Below are positions 1-9,307 of a DNA stretch of 64,000 nt, one piece after another. The number at the start of each line of letters is the position of its first letter. Position 1 is the first letter of the stretch. Source of the DNA: DOZZ01 sp963792655 (lineage in GTDB: Bacteria; Acidobacteriota; Terriglobia; Bryobacterales; Bryobacteraceae); contig CAWBWU010000005.1 of the NCBI GenBank assembly GCA_963792655.1, positions 468,869 through 532,868 of the forward strand. The letters run 5' to 3'. A program made the position numbers and the translations under genes. Below the pieces are notes generated by a model. That model saw only the letters and a list, made by a program, of their open reading frames with translations, did no database searches and was not told where the DNA came from.

Positions 1-1007
1 TCGACATAGCCGCCATCCACAAGTCGCTTTGCGATCACCGGAATGCCGCCCGCGTGATCGACATCCACCGCAACAAAACGCCCACCCGGTTTCAGGTCAA
101 CAAACAGCGGAGTGCGATTGCTGATGGTCTGGAAGTCATCCATCTCCAGCGGTATGTTCGCTTCCCGCGCCATCGCGAGTAAGTGCAGCACCGCGTTTGT
201 CGATCCGCCGGTTGCCGCGACTCCGGCGATTGCATTCTCGAGCGACGCGCGCGTCATGATGTCCAGCGGCTTGCGCTCGTTGCGTACGCAGTCGAGGACA
301 ATTTCACCGCACCGCCGCGCGACCGCTTGTTTGCGCACATCGACCTGCGGTACCGAGGCAGTGCCCATCGGCGATAGTCCGATCAGTTCCATCACCGTCG
401 CCATCGTGTTGGCCGTGAACTGCCCGCCGCATGCACCTGCGCCGGGGCATGCGTTATTTTCGATTTCGAGGAGTTCCGCGTCACTGATGCGGCCCGCGGC
501 GTTCGCGCCCACCGCTTCAAATACTTCGAGTACGGTGATGTCTTTGCCCTTGTGACGGCCGGGCAGGATCGAACCGCCATACAAAATGACCGATGGAATA
601 TTCAGCCGCAACAACGCCATCGCTGCACCGGGAATCGTCTTGTCGCAGGCGACCAGCGCCACGATGCCATCGAACATGTGCCCACGCGCGACCAGCTCAA
701 TCGAGTCTGCAATGACTTCGCGGCTGACGAGCGAAGTCTTCATGCCCTCGGTGCCCATCGTGATGCCGTCGCTGATGGCGATCGTGTTGAACTCCATCGG
801 CGTGCCGCCCGCCGCACGAATTCCTTCTTTCACAAAGACCGCGAGATCGCGCAGCTTGTAATTGCAGTTCATCGTCTCGGTCCACGTGTTGGCGATGCCG
901 ATGATCGGCTTGCGCAAATCCTCGTCCGTGAAGCCGATAGCCTTCAGATAGCTGCGTGCGGGCGCACGGTCCCTGCCCTGCGTGATGGTGGCGCTATTCA
1001 ATTTCAT
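1..1007 (-). CDS. ilvD: Dihydroxy-acid dehydratase, N-terminal part (runs off the window)
   Basis: This enzyme dehydrates 2,3-dihydroxy acids to 2-oxo acids in valine, leucine and isoleucine synthesis. About 335 N-terminal residues are present, beginning MKLNSATITQGRDRAP; the C-terminal half lies outside the window. The family's iron-sulfur cysteines are visible at residue 48 (motif MNCNYKLR), residue 121 (CDKTIPG) and residue 193 (GACGGQFTAN). The usual GITMGTEGMK and ATGGSTNAVLH stretches are also present. The ATG at 1005-1007 is the natural start, because the family begins at this point. The upstream side is a divergent spacer holding a large palindrome. Identification is secure; the cluster type ([2Fe-2S] or [4Fe-4S]) cannot be told from this sequence alone. 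Confidence 0.96.
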   Translation of the reverse strand, partial: MKLNSATITQGRDRAPARSYLKAIGFTDEDLRKPIIGIANTWTETMNCNYKLRDLAVFVKEGIRAAGGTPMEFNTIAISDGITMGTEGMKTSLVSREVIADSIELVARGHMFDGIVALVACDKTIPGAAMALLRLNIPSVILYGGSILPGRHKGKDITVLEVFEAVGANAAGRISDAELLEIENNACPGAGACGGQFTANTMATVMELIGLSPMGTASVPQVDVRKQAVARRCGEIVLDCVRNERKPLDIMTRASLENAIAGVAATGGSTNAVLHLLAMAREANIPLEMDDFQTISNRTPLFVDLKPGGRFVAVDVDHAGGIPVIAKRLVDGGYV

Positions 1008-1075
1008 GTTTGTTTCAGTCTAACTTGCTTACGCGCGAGGCACGTATGCGGCTCCCCGCACAGTGCTCGCATGTC

Positions 1076-1143
1076 AGAGCCGCGACTGAAGGGAGCGGAT
1101 TGGCCGTCGCATGGATAAATCCGCTCCCTTTAGTCGCGGCTCT
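1076..1143. repeat. Large near-perfect inverted repeat (REP-like hairpin)
   Basis: Two 25-base arms, 1076-1100 and 1119-1143, are reverse complements with one mismatch, around an 18-base loop. The arm core is GAGCCGCGACTGAAGGGAGC. It sits between the divergent ilvD and esterase genes. It has no T-run on either side, so it is not a classic terminator. It resembles the dispersed REP/REPIN class of palindromes, but I saw no second copy in this window. Confidence 0.85.
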
Positions 1144-1200
1144 GAACGCATGCCGGCAGGTAATCGGAATGGGTCAGGATCAGTGATATTGTCTTGTGTC

Positions 1201-2344
1201 ATGCAACGTCTCGCCGCGCTCATCTTTATTGCGTTACCGCTTCTCGCACAGAATGCCCCACCGGTCCAGGTTGTCTCACCGGAAGTTACAGCCGATCGTC
1301 ACATCACCTTCCGCCTGCTCGCGCCCAAAGCTGAGGCGGTGAAGGTAAGTGCCAGCGACATCCCTGGCGGCCAGGGCGGAACGCCCATGGTCAAAGGCGA
1401 AAACGGTATCTGGGAAGCGACGCTGGGCCCCGTCGTTCCCGGCGCTTTCCGCTACAACTTCAATGTCGATGGCATTCCCGTTGTCGATCCGCGCAACCCG
1501 CTCACCAGCGAATCAAACACCAATACGTGGAGCCTTGTTGCCGTTCCGGGCTCCGACTGGATGGACACCCGCGACGTGCCGCACGGCGCAGTCGCTGCCG
1601 TGACGTATCACTCGAGTGCGCTCGGGCGCTTCCGCCGCATGCACATCTACACGCCGCCGGGTTATGAGAACAACTCGCAGAAATACCCCGTGTTCTACCT
1701 GCTGCACGGCGCCGGTGATTCGGATGACTCGTGGAGCTCTGTCGGCCGCGCCGGTTTCATTCTGGACAATCTGATCGCCAGCGGGAAGGCGAAGCCGATG
1801 ATCATCGTGATGCCTGCTGGTCACACGCGCGCTGGTTTTGCACGTACGCCAAGCGCCAACCAGGAATTCCCGGATGACTTCACGAAAGACATCATGCCCT
1901 ACGTGGAGCATCACTACCGCATCATCAACGATCGTGCACACCGCGCGATTGCAGGCCTTTCGATGGGGGGCAGCCAGACGTTGAACATCGCAGTCCCTCA
2001 CCTGAACCAGTTCGCGTACATCGGCGTGTTCAGCTCCGGTTTGATCGGTAGTTTCCCAAATCCGAATCCTGCTCCGGGTGCTCCTGCCGCTGGCTCCGCC
2101 GTCCGGTCCGAGCTGGGAAGAACAGCACAAAGCCGAGCTGGATGACGCCGCCGCTCGCAAAGGGCTGAAGCTCTTCTGGTTCAGCACCGGCACGGATGAC
2201 CGCTTGATCGACACCACGCGCAAGAGTGTCGAACTGTTCAAAAACCATGGTTTCCAACCTGTGCTGAAAGAAAGCGCGGGCGGTCATACCTGGCTCAACT
2301 GGCGCGACTACCTGGACGAGTTTGCGCCCCAGCTATTCCAATAG
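1201..2344 (+). pseudogene. Secreted esterase of the esterase D/feruloyl esterase family, one frameshift
   Basis: The product is a secreted alpha/beta hydrolase with an N-terminal immunoglobulin-like (E-set) domain, as in acetyl-xylan and feruloyl esterases. The start at 1201 gives a signal peptide (MQRLAALIFIALPLLAQ). The E-set domain covers about residues 20-125. The hydrolase domain follows, with the nucleophile motif GLSMGGS. Between about 2060 and 2105 the frame shifts: the first frame ends at 2145 in nonsense, while the second carries FWFSTGTDD and AGGHTWLNWRDYL, which hold the catalytic Asp and His, to the stop at 2344. All three catalytic residues therefore survive, split over two frames. 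A sequencing error is as likely as a mutation. The substrate is inferred from family only. Confidence 0.8.
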
Positions 2345-2351
2345 GAGCCCA

Positions 2352-2717
2352 ATGAGCATCAGCAGCCGTAACGGCAAAATCTGCTACGTGCAAATTCCGT
2401 CTACCGACGTCGCGCGGTCGGCCAAATTCTACGAAACGGTGTTCGGCTGGGAGGTCCGGCGGCGCGATAACGGAGAGCTGACCTTTCACGACGGCGTAGA
2501 GGTGAGCGGCGCGTGGATCACGGACCGGCCTCCCTCCGCCAGCGGGCTGGTGATTTCGATCATGGTAGACGATATCAAAGCTACGATCGCCAAAGTGGAG
2601 GCAAACGGCGGCGAAATCGTCCGGCCGCTCGGCGCCGATGCACCCGAACTGACCGCCCACTTCCGCGATCCGGGCGGCAGTTACATGGGGTTGTACCAGG
2701 AGCCAGTCCAGAGTTGA
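2352..2717 (+). CDS. VOC (glyoxalase/bleomycin-resistance fold) family protein
   Basis: A 121-residue single-domain protein of the vicinal oxygen chelate superfamily. The opening GKICYVQIPSTDVARSAKFY and the later FRDPGGSYMGLYQEP match the two beta-alpha-beta halves of the fold. The ATG at 2352 is preceded by AGGAG at 2343-2347, which favours it over an in-frame ATG further upstream. It begins seven bases after the esterase stop, so the two are probably co-transcribed. Members of this subgroup often lack an assigned substrate, and nothing here narrows it. Confidence 0.85.
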   Translation: MSISSRNGKICYVQIPSTDVARSAKFYETVFGWEVRRRDNGELTFHDGVEVSGAWITDRPPSASGLVISIMVDDIKATIAKVEANGGEIVRPLGADAPELTAHFRDPGGSYMGLYQEPVQS

Positions 2718-2751
2718 CGCAAGCTGGATAATCATACTAATCTCTATCTAC

Positions 2752-5700
2752 ATGATGGAGATTCGGTATGTATCCAAGCTCGTCACCTTCTTCCTTTCCG
2801 TTTCTCTCGCGCTTTGCCAGAGCGGTTCGGGTGCAATCTCCGGCTCGGTTAAGGATGCTGCGGGTTTGCCTGTCGTCAATGCCTCGGTCCGCATCGTGAA
2901 TGTATCGACCGGGGTGGCCCAGGCTACCCAAACGACCGAAGCGGGCGACTTCCGCGTTGCATCACTCCCGCCGGGCGAATACCGCGCCGACATCGAAAGC
3001 CCTGGTTTCCAGCGGCTCGCGAGAGGCCCCGTCAAGCTCGAAGTGGAACAGGTGTTGAACCTGGATCTCGTTCTTCAGATTGGCAGTTCAAACGAAACGA
3101 TAACGGTGGCGGAGGCTGCTCCGCTTGTCGAATCACAAACCTCGAATGTCGGGCAGGTGGTTGACCGGCAGATGCTCGACGGCATGCCCCTGCCGAACCG
3201 TGCCGCCTCGTCGCTAGCCATGTTGGCGCCCGGCGTAGTCATGATCGACACCGGAGCCGGGACTGCTGAGAACTATCCGGTCTTCAGCGTAGCGGGAGGC
3301 CGAGCACGCAATCAGAACTTCACGCTTGATGGTGGCAACGTCTCGAACGCGGTCGGACTCACGCGCCCACAGCAGTTGACCAGCTTGCCGGTGGACGCCA
3401 TGCAGGAGTTCAAAGTCATTGCCAACAACTACTCCGCCGAGTACGGGCATTCGACCGGCGGCATCGTCACGATGACCACGCGGATGGGTACCAATCAGTA
3501 TCACGGCAGCCTGTTCGAATCGCTCCAGAACGATGCGTTGAACGCGCGGAACTACTTCGCGGAACATCGCTCGCCGGTGCGCCTCAATCAGTTCGGCGCC
3601 AGCGCCGGGCGGGCCGATCGTGCGCAATAAGACGCACTTCTTCGTCGCCTGGGAGCAAACGCGGCAACTCACCAGTTTTGAGATTGCCTCCACCGTACCA
3701 ACGCTGTTGAACCGCGCGGGCGACTTTTCAGATCTTCGCAATAGCGCCGGGAAGGCGATTCAGATCTACGATCCGTCGACCGGTTCTACTAGCGCAACGC
3801 GCCAGCCGTTCGCCGGGAATCGTATCCCGGCTTCGCGCCTCGATACGGTCGCGATAGCGGCGCTGAATTACTTCCCCTTGCCCAACCGGGCTGGAACAGG
3901 AACTAACGCCAACAATTTCATTGGCGCGAGCCGCAATGAGTCTGAATCGAAACATTGTTGTTGGACGGCTGGATCACCAATTAGGAACATCAGACTTACT
4001 AACTGCGCGCTACTACATCAACGACGCCAATACGAACAATACTGGCACTTACGGAACTCCCGCGGCGGACCCTCTGGCCGACATAACGGATGTGCGTATC
4101 CAAAGCTTTCTTGTCTCCGACACACATATCTTCACTCCCACCTTGACCAACGACCTCCGCTACACTTATCTTCGCCGTAAGTTCCTCGAGACGCGGCCTG
4201 GATACGGCGAAGACTACGCAGCGAAGATAGGTTTGACTGGCGTGAGCGATGCCGCTTTCCCGGCGTTCACCATTCCCGGTTACGGCGTACCCGCAGGTTA
4301 TGTGGCCGGAAACGTCACGGTCCCGGCAACTGGCGCGGCATTAGGAAATCCAACCGTCGTGTACCGTTTTCAGACGCCCATAACGGACCAGCAGTACACC
4401 GATGCCGTCTCCTGGACGCACGGGCGGCACGCGTGGAAATTCGGTGCGGAGTTCCGCAAGGGAACAAACGATGAGATTCGCGATCGCGCGTCAGCCGGCA
4501 ATTTCACAGTCAGCCCCTTGCTGACAGGATTGCCGGGCTCGGCTGCGACAACGGGCAACGCGCTGGCAAGTTTTCTGTTGGGTGACGTTAGCTCGGCAAG
4601 TGTGCAAGCTTCCGACAAGATTCCTTCGCGTGCCGCATATTCCGGAGTCTATGTGCAGGATGACTGGCGCGTTTCCGAGCGGCTGACCCTGAACCTCGGC
4701 CTGCGCTGGGACGTGGAGATTCCAAGGTCGGTCGTCGGGAACCGCATGAACTCGTTCGACCCACTTGCGATCAACCCGGTATCAGGCACTCCGGGCGTGG
4801 TCACGTTCGCAGGAGTCAACGGAGTGTCCACGCGGGCTTACCAGATGGACTGGAACAACTTCGGACCTCGCGCTCGGTTTTGCTTATCGCGTTTCAGAGG
4901 AGCTCGCGCCACTGTGGTGCGTGGCGGCGCGGGCGTTTTCTACGGGCCAAGCGTCAGCAACACCATCGGCGACGCTGCGGCGTTGGGTTTCTCGACATCG
5001 GCTTCATATACGGTCGCGCAAGCGGATACGCAGAGTGTTTTGGAGCTCCGGAATGGGTTCCCGGCCGTTACTCGCCAGGCCCTCACTCCCGGGTTTGGCG
5101 CCGTGCCTCCGGGTCAGAAGCCGAACACGTCTGTTTCGTTTTTCGATCCACACCAGGTTGCGCCCATCTCTTATCAATACAACTTCGGCATTCAGCGCGA
5201 ATTCCTTGCCGATACTCTGTTCGAAGTCGGCTACATCGGTAATGTCAGCCATCACCTGACTGCGAATGACTGATCTCTGAACCAGGTGCCGCCGCAGCTA
5301 ATGGGCAGTAAAGACGCCCAGGCCGGCGCGGCCTTTCCCGCAGTTCAGCAACGTGAGTTTGATCAATCCGTCCATTGGCAATTCGACTTACCATGCTGGG
5401 CTTTCATCCGGGCACAGAAACGCATGAGTCGGTCTTTCACTTACTCGCGCACTATACGTTCTCTAAGTTCCTGGACGATGTCGAAGCATCTAAGGAATTC
5501 GGCTCCACCGGGAGCTATATGGACGCGTATAACCGGCGCTTGGATAAGGGGCGGAGCGGAAGCGATGTACCGCAGCGGCTGGTAGTGTCGGCCCTCGTGC
5601 AACTGCCCCAACTGCAGGGCAATCGCCTGACTCGCACGGCTCTGGGAGGCTGGAAGTTCGGTGTGCTCGAGACTGCTGAGTCGGGTCCGACCTTTACAGT

Positions 5701-6088
5701 CGTCACGTCTGCAAACACCACCAGTGCATTTCCCGCCGGCTTGCTGCGGCCGGATCTGATTGATGACCCGACGCTAGCGTCCGATCAGCGGACGGCAAAT
5801 CGCTGGTTCAACACGGCTGCTTTCGTAAATCCTCCGGCGCTGATTTTTGGCAACTCTCCGCGCGGCGGTCTGCGTGCAGCCCCGGTCATCATGACCGACG
5901 CGACTATTGAAAAGAGTTTTGCGTTGCGTGAGGCAGTTCGCCTGGAAGTGCGTGGCGAGTTTTATAACCTGCTGAACCACGCAATTTTCAATATTCCCGG
6001 CTTCACTCTGGGGGCAGCTGATTTCGGCGTCGTATCGAGCGCTCGCTCGCCACGCACAGCACAGATTGCAGCAAAGCTCAGCTTCTGA
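2752..6088 (+). pseudogene. TonB-dependent receptor (Oar-like), multiply frame-broken
   Basis: The intact ancestor would be an outer-membrane receptor of about 1100 residues: signal peptide, carboxypeptidase-regulatory-like domain (GAISGSVKDAAGLPVVNASV), plug with NYSAEYGHSTGG, then a beta barrel ending in AQIAAKLSF. The frame changes near 3605 (an extra base in a G-rich run), near 3940, twice around 4870-4905, near 5320, near 5400 and near 5445, and an in-frame TGA lies at 5271-5273. Protein similarity is good between breaks. With at least eight lesions it cannot make a full receptor as read. Either it is a decaying paralogue of the three intact receptors in this window or this stretch is badly sequenced. 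Confidence 0.85.
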
Positions 6089-6105
6089 AGGCACAATAGC
6101 AGCAG

Positions 6106-7536
6106 ATGCCGGACGCAATAGAACTGGGTGCACGCCCGCTCTCGATTTCTGATCTGATTGCTGTCAGCCGCAACGGGGCGGCTGTTTCGCTGGGCTCTGC
6201 AGCGATGGAACGCGTCGCTCGGGGCCGCGCGGCTCTGGAGTCGCGCCTCGCACAGGGCGAGAAGATCTACGGCGTGAATACCGGCGTCGGAGGCAATCAG
6301 CGCTTCGAACTTGGCGCGGCAGATGCCGAACGCCTGCAAGCCAACTTGATGCGTCACCTCTCGTGCGCTACGGGTCAGCCGTTACCTGCGGAGGTGGTGC
6401 GCGGCGCCATGCTGTTACGCATCGCGACATTCGCAACCGGCACGTCTGCCGTGCGCCCGGAGTTGGTGCAAGCGCTGACAGATCTCCTGAACAGCGGCAT
6501 TACTCCCGTGGTGCCGCGTTATGGCTCCGTTGGCGCGAGTGGCGATCTGATGCCGTCGGCTTACATCGGCCGGGTGCTGATCGGCATTGGGGACGTCGAG
6601 TACCGCGGCCAGCGCATGCCGGCGGACGCAGCACTCGAAAAGGCTGGGCTCAAGCCCATTACGTTCGCGCCCAAGGAAGGGCTCGCGCTGATCAACGGCA
6701 CGACGATGATGACCTCGGTCGCAGCCCTGTTGTTCGACGATCTGACGCAGCAGTTGCATGCTTTGCTCGCAGCCGTGACGCTTGCAGTCGAGGCGGTCGG
6801 CGTTCCGCAGGAGCCCTACGACGCCTGGGTGCACGAGCAGAAAGGTCACCCCGGACAGATCGCCGTCGCGGAGTACTGCCGCGCTCAGTTTGCGAACTCG
6901 GGCAATCAGGTGAACCCGGCCGTACAGAGTTGCTACTCGCTGCGTTGTGCGCCACAAGGGCTCGGCCAAGTCTGGGAAGCGCTTGAATTCGGGCGTGCGG
7001 TGATCGAACGCGAGATGAACTCGGCAAACGATAACCCGTTGATCGATCCGGACACCGGGACGATCTACCGCGCGGGAAACTTTTATGGCGGCCACATCTC
7101 GCGGCTCCTCGATGGCTGGAAGCTCGACATCGCTGCGATGGGCAACTGGGCGAATGCGCTGATGGCCGTGCTGGTGGATGACCGCTTCAACAACGGCCTG
7201 CCGGCGAATCTGGTGCGCGAGCCCGGCGTCAACTCCGGACTGAAGGGCATGCAATTGAGCGTGACGAGCCTGGCCTGTGCCATCCGGCAGATGGCCGGCC
7301 CCAGTTCGATTCACTCGCTGCCGACCGAGCAGTACAACCAGGATGTCGTGAGCCTTGGGATGCACTCCGCCGTGAGCGCGATGGATGCTGCCGAATGTCT
7401 GCGTAGCGAGATCGCGATGGTGTTGATCGCTGCGGCACAAGCGGCGGAACTGCGCGGCAACACCTCCAAGCTCGGCGCCGGCAATCGAGCGTACGTTCGC
7501 CATGGTGCGCAGGTTTGCTCCGTTTCTCGATGCTGA
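6106..7536 (+). CDS. Aromatic amino acid lyase (HAL/PAL/TAL family), tyrosine-ammonia-lyase-like
   Basis: This MIO-cofactor lyase removes ammonia from an aromatic amino acid. The self-cyclising Ala-Ser-Gly is at residues 144-146 (GSVGASGDLMPSA). Other conserved elements are YGVNTGVG (Tyr55), LINGTTMM (Asn197) and QYNQDVVSLG. The selectivity pair falls at His84-Leu85 in LQANLMRHLS. Bacterial tyrosine ammonia-lyase has His-Leu here, plant PAL has Phe-Leu and HutH has Ser-His, so tyrosine is the better guess than histidine. No hut genes are nearby. The last residues in this frame (after KLGAGNRA, about 7490) look wrong: the expected YAMVRRFAPFLDADRPQEN continues in the next frame from 7493 onward, and the natural end probably lies near 7610. 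Confidence 0.85.
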   Translation: MPDAIELGARPLSISDLIAVSRNGAAVSLGSAAMERVARGRAALESRLAQGEKIYGVNTGVGGNQRFELGAADAERLQANLMRHLSCATGQPLPAEVVRGAMLLRIATFATGTSAVRPELVQALTDLLNSGITPVVPRYGSVGASGDLMPSAYIGRVLIGIGDVEYRGQRMPADAALEKAGLKPITFAPKEGLALINGTTMMTSVAALLFDDLTQQLHALLAAVTLAVEAVGVPQEPYDAWVHEQKGHPGQIAVAEYCRAQFANSGNQVNPAVQSCYSLRCAPQGLGQVWEALEFGRAVIEREMNSANDNPLIDPDTGTIYRAGNFYGGHISRLLDGWKLDIAAMGNWANALMAVLVDDRFNNGLPANLVREPGVNSGLKGMQLSVTSLACAIRQMAGPSSIHSLPTEQYNQDVVSLGMHSAVSAMDAAECLRSEIAMVLIAAAQAAELRGNTSKLGAGNRAYVRHGAQVCSVSRC

Positions 7537-7588
7537 TCGTCCGCAGGAAAACGAAGTGGCCGGACTTGCCGCGGCACATCGCCGACGG

Positions 7589-8215
7589 CTACAGGCGCGG
7601 CGAGAGCTGATAGAGCGCGTGCACCGTTTCGAAACTCAGCGTCGAAATCCAGGTCCCGAAATTGGTGAACTGAAAAACCAGCAGCAGCCCTAAAATCGAG
7701 AAGCGCGAGATTTCGTTATACCAGCTGATGGGCAGCCCGAGCGGGATCAGCAGCTTCGACCCATCGAGAGGCGGAAACGGCAGCATATTCAGCAGCGCCA
7801 GATAGAGGCTAAAGTTGGCCGCCATCAGGAAAAAGTCGGTTCCCTGCCCGAACCAGCCGATCGAAACACTGGCGAGCAACACCAGCAGGACCATTAGCGC
7901 CACATTCATCAACGGTCCGGCAAACGCGACCAGCACGCTGCCCCACGCGCCGTAGCGCAGCCGCGCAGGATTGGTATAGACCGGTTTGCCCCATCCGAAG
8001 AAGGCGCCCGAGAGCACTGAAGACACGAACGGGAAGATGATGGTGCCCAGTAGATCGATATGCGCCGGCGGATACAGCGTGACGCGCCCCTGGCGCTCAG
8101 GCGTGTCGTCGCCAAGTCTATCCGCAACCCACGCATGCGCAAATTCATGCGGAACGGTGAGCATGCAGAACACGCCCACGTTAATGAGCGCCTGCTCAAT
8201 ATCAAGAGAAATCAT
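7589..8215 (-). CDS. Site-2 protease family (M50) membrane metalloprotease
   Basis: A 208-residue integral membrane protein of the short SpoIVFB/Rip type. The zinc-binding HEFAH is at residues 23-27 inside the first membrane helix, and the second metal motif NMLPFPPLDGSK lies in the C-terminal half. Several hydrophobic helices lie between and after them. I chose the ATG at 8213-8215, since the family starts just before the first helix and the frame upstream overlaps the divergent gene. The 3' end converges on the lyase. These proteases cut membrane-bound substrates such as anti-sigma factors or handle peptide clearance; the substrate here is unknown. No PDZ or CBS domain is present. Confidence 0.9.
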   Translation of the reverse strand: MISLDIEQALINVGVFCMLTVPHEFAHAWVADRLGDDTPERQGRVTLYPPAHIDLLGTIIFPFVSSVLSGAFFGWGKPVYTNPARLRYGAWGSVLVAFAGPLMNVALMVLLVLLASVSIGWFGQGTDFFLMAANFSLYLALLNMLPFPPLDGSKLLIPLGLPISWYNEISRFSILGLLLVFQFTNFGTWISTLSFETVHALYQLSPRL

Positions 8216-8292
8216 TGTTTGCGTTGCTTCAGGATGAACGACCAGAGAACGATCAGAACCAGCACGGCCAACGCCGCGCCCAACTTTCGCAC
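8212..8292 (-). CDS. Possible 26-residue single-pass membrane peptide
   Basis: A short frame from a GTG at 8290-8292 encodes MRKLGAALAVLVLIVLWSFI followed by a basic tail. Its TGA overlaps the ATG of the M50 protease, as in translational coupling. No convincing ribosome binding site precedes the GTG, and the frame stays open further upstream into the divergent promoter. It could be a small membrane protein or chance. I know no family for it. Confidence 0.3.
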   Translation of the reverse strand: MRKLGAALAVLVLIVLWSFILKQRKQ

Positions 8293-8367
8293 CGCTTGAT
8301 GGTAGCGCGTCGATGTACGTTTCTCCCCATCGGCTGGACGTTTGCATGTGTAAGCGAGGAGAAGACT

Positions 8368-9085
8368 ATGTCCAAACACACTGCTGTTTTTGGGATCTAT
8401 CCGACGCGCGTCCATGCTGAAGAAGCAGTGGACTCGCTACGCCAAGCTGGCTTTCGCAACACCGATATTTCCGCACTGTTCCCCGATAATCAGGGCTCGA
8501 AGGATTTCGCGCACGAGAAAAACACGAAAGCACCGGAGGGCACCACCACCGGCGCGGCATCGGGAGTGGTGGTCGGTGGCGTTCTCGGATGGCTCGCCGG
8601 CATCGGTATGCTTGCGATTCCGGGCATCGGTCCCCTTCTCGCGGCGGGACCCATTGTTGCCGCTCTTGCCGGTGCGGGCGCAGTCGGTGTGGTGGGAGGC
8701 ATCGTCGGCGCACTCGTCGGTCTGGGCATTCCGGAGTACGAAGCCAAGCGCTACGAAGGGCGCATCAAAAGCGGCGGCATTTTGCTGAGCGTGCATTGCG
8801 AGTCGTCGGACTGGGTCGCGCGTGCGGAGAAGATTCTGAAGAACACCGGAGCGGAAGACATCGCATCAGCCGGCGAAGCTAAAGCAGATTACGGAATGGA
8901 CCACAAACATCCACGACAGTGTGCCGGTCGCGGAGCATCCGGTGCGCGAGACAGTCGCAGAAGAACGGCTGCGGGAACACGAGGCTCGCGAGAGTGTGCG
9001 CGAGCAGGCTGTCCGTGAAGACCTGAACGACACCGCCGAAGTCGACACCACGCACCTGAACATTCCGCGTCGCCCGAATCCGTAA
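8368..9085 (+). CDS. Glycine-rich stress-type protein (general stress protein 17M-like), frame break near the C-terminus
   Basis: The start is fixed by AGGAGA at 8357-8362 before the ATG at 8368. The N-terminal part (HTAVFGIYPTRVHAEEAVDSL) is the ferredoxin-like 'heat induced stress protein YflT/17M' fold. Then comes a long Gly/Ala-rich hydrophobic stretch (about residues 55-120, GGVLGWLAGIGMLAIPGIGP) that could form a membrane hairpin, and a second alpha-beta segment ending in EDIASAGEAKADYG. The initial frame runs to 9018 in low-complexity nonsense. From about 8895 the +1 frame instead gives a charged tail (AEHPVRETVAEERLREHEAR) to a stop at 9083-9085. I take the longer version as the true product. 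Its function is unknown beyond a stress association in the family. Confidence 0.7.
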
Positions 9086-9087
9086 AC

Positions 9088-9118
9088 CAAAAAAGAAATG
9101 GCCGGTACAAGACCGGCC
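9088..9118 (-). terminator. Intrinsic terminator of the tRNA-Leu gene
   Basis: A 7-bp G/C stem (GGCCGGT and ACCGGCC, 9100-9118) with a five-base loop is followed on the minus strand by a T-rich run (complement of 9088-9099). It lies 15 bases after the tRNA 3' end. It may also stop the convergent plus-strand gene, though without a T-run in that direction. Confidence 0.8.
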
Positions 9119-9133
9119 GTTCTCATTCAATCT

Positions 9134-9219
9134 GGTGCGGATAAGAGGAGTCGAACCTCCACGTCATTGCTGACACATGGACCTGAACCATGCGCGTCTG
9201 CCAGTTCCGCCATATCCGC
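9134..9219 (-). tRNA. tRNA-Leu (anticodon CAG)
   Basis: The 86-base gene folds as a class II tRNA. The acceptor stem is GCGGATA paired with TATCCGC, followed by an A discriminator and an encoded CCA. The anticodon stem CATGG/CCATG closes a loop TTCAGGT, giving anticodon CAG. A long variable arm and a T-arm with GGTTCGACTCC are present. It reads CUG leucine codons. Confidence 0.97.
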
Positions 9220-9307
9220 GGGGAAGCAGAACTTTTATCCTTTCAGGTAGTTCACGATAAGTCAAATATACTGGCGGGATGCCTCGCGGACGATTGCGTT
9301 ACAAGCT

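Noticed and set aside
6415..7503. A 362-codon minus-strand open frame
   Set aside because: It is the shadow of the aromatic lyase gene; the plus-strand product has all catalytic residues.
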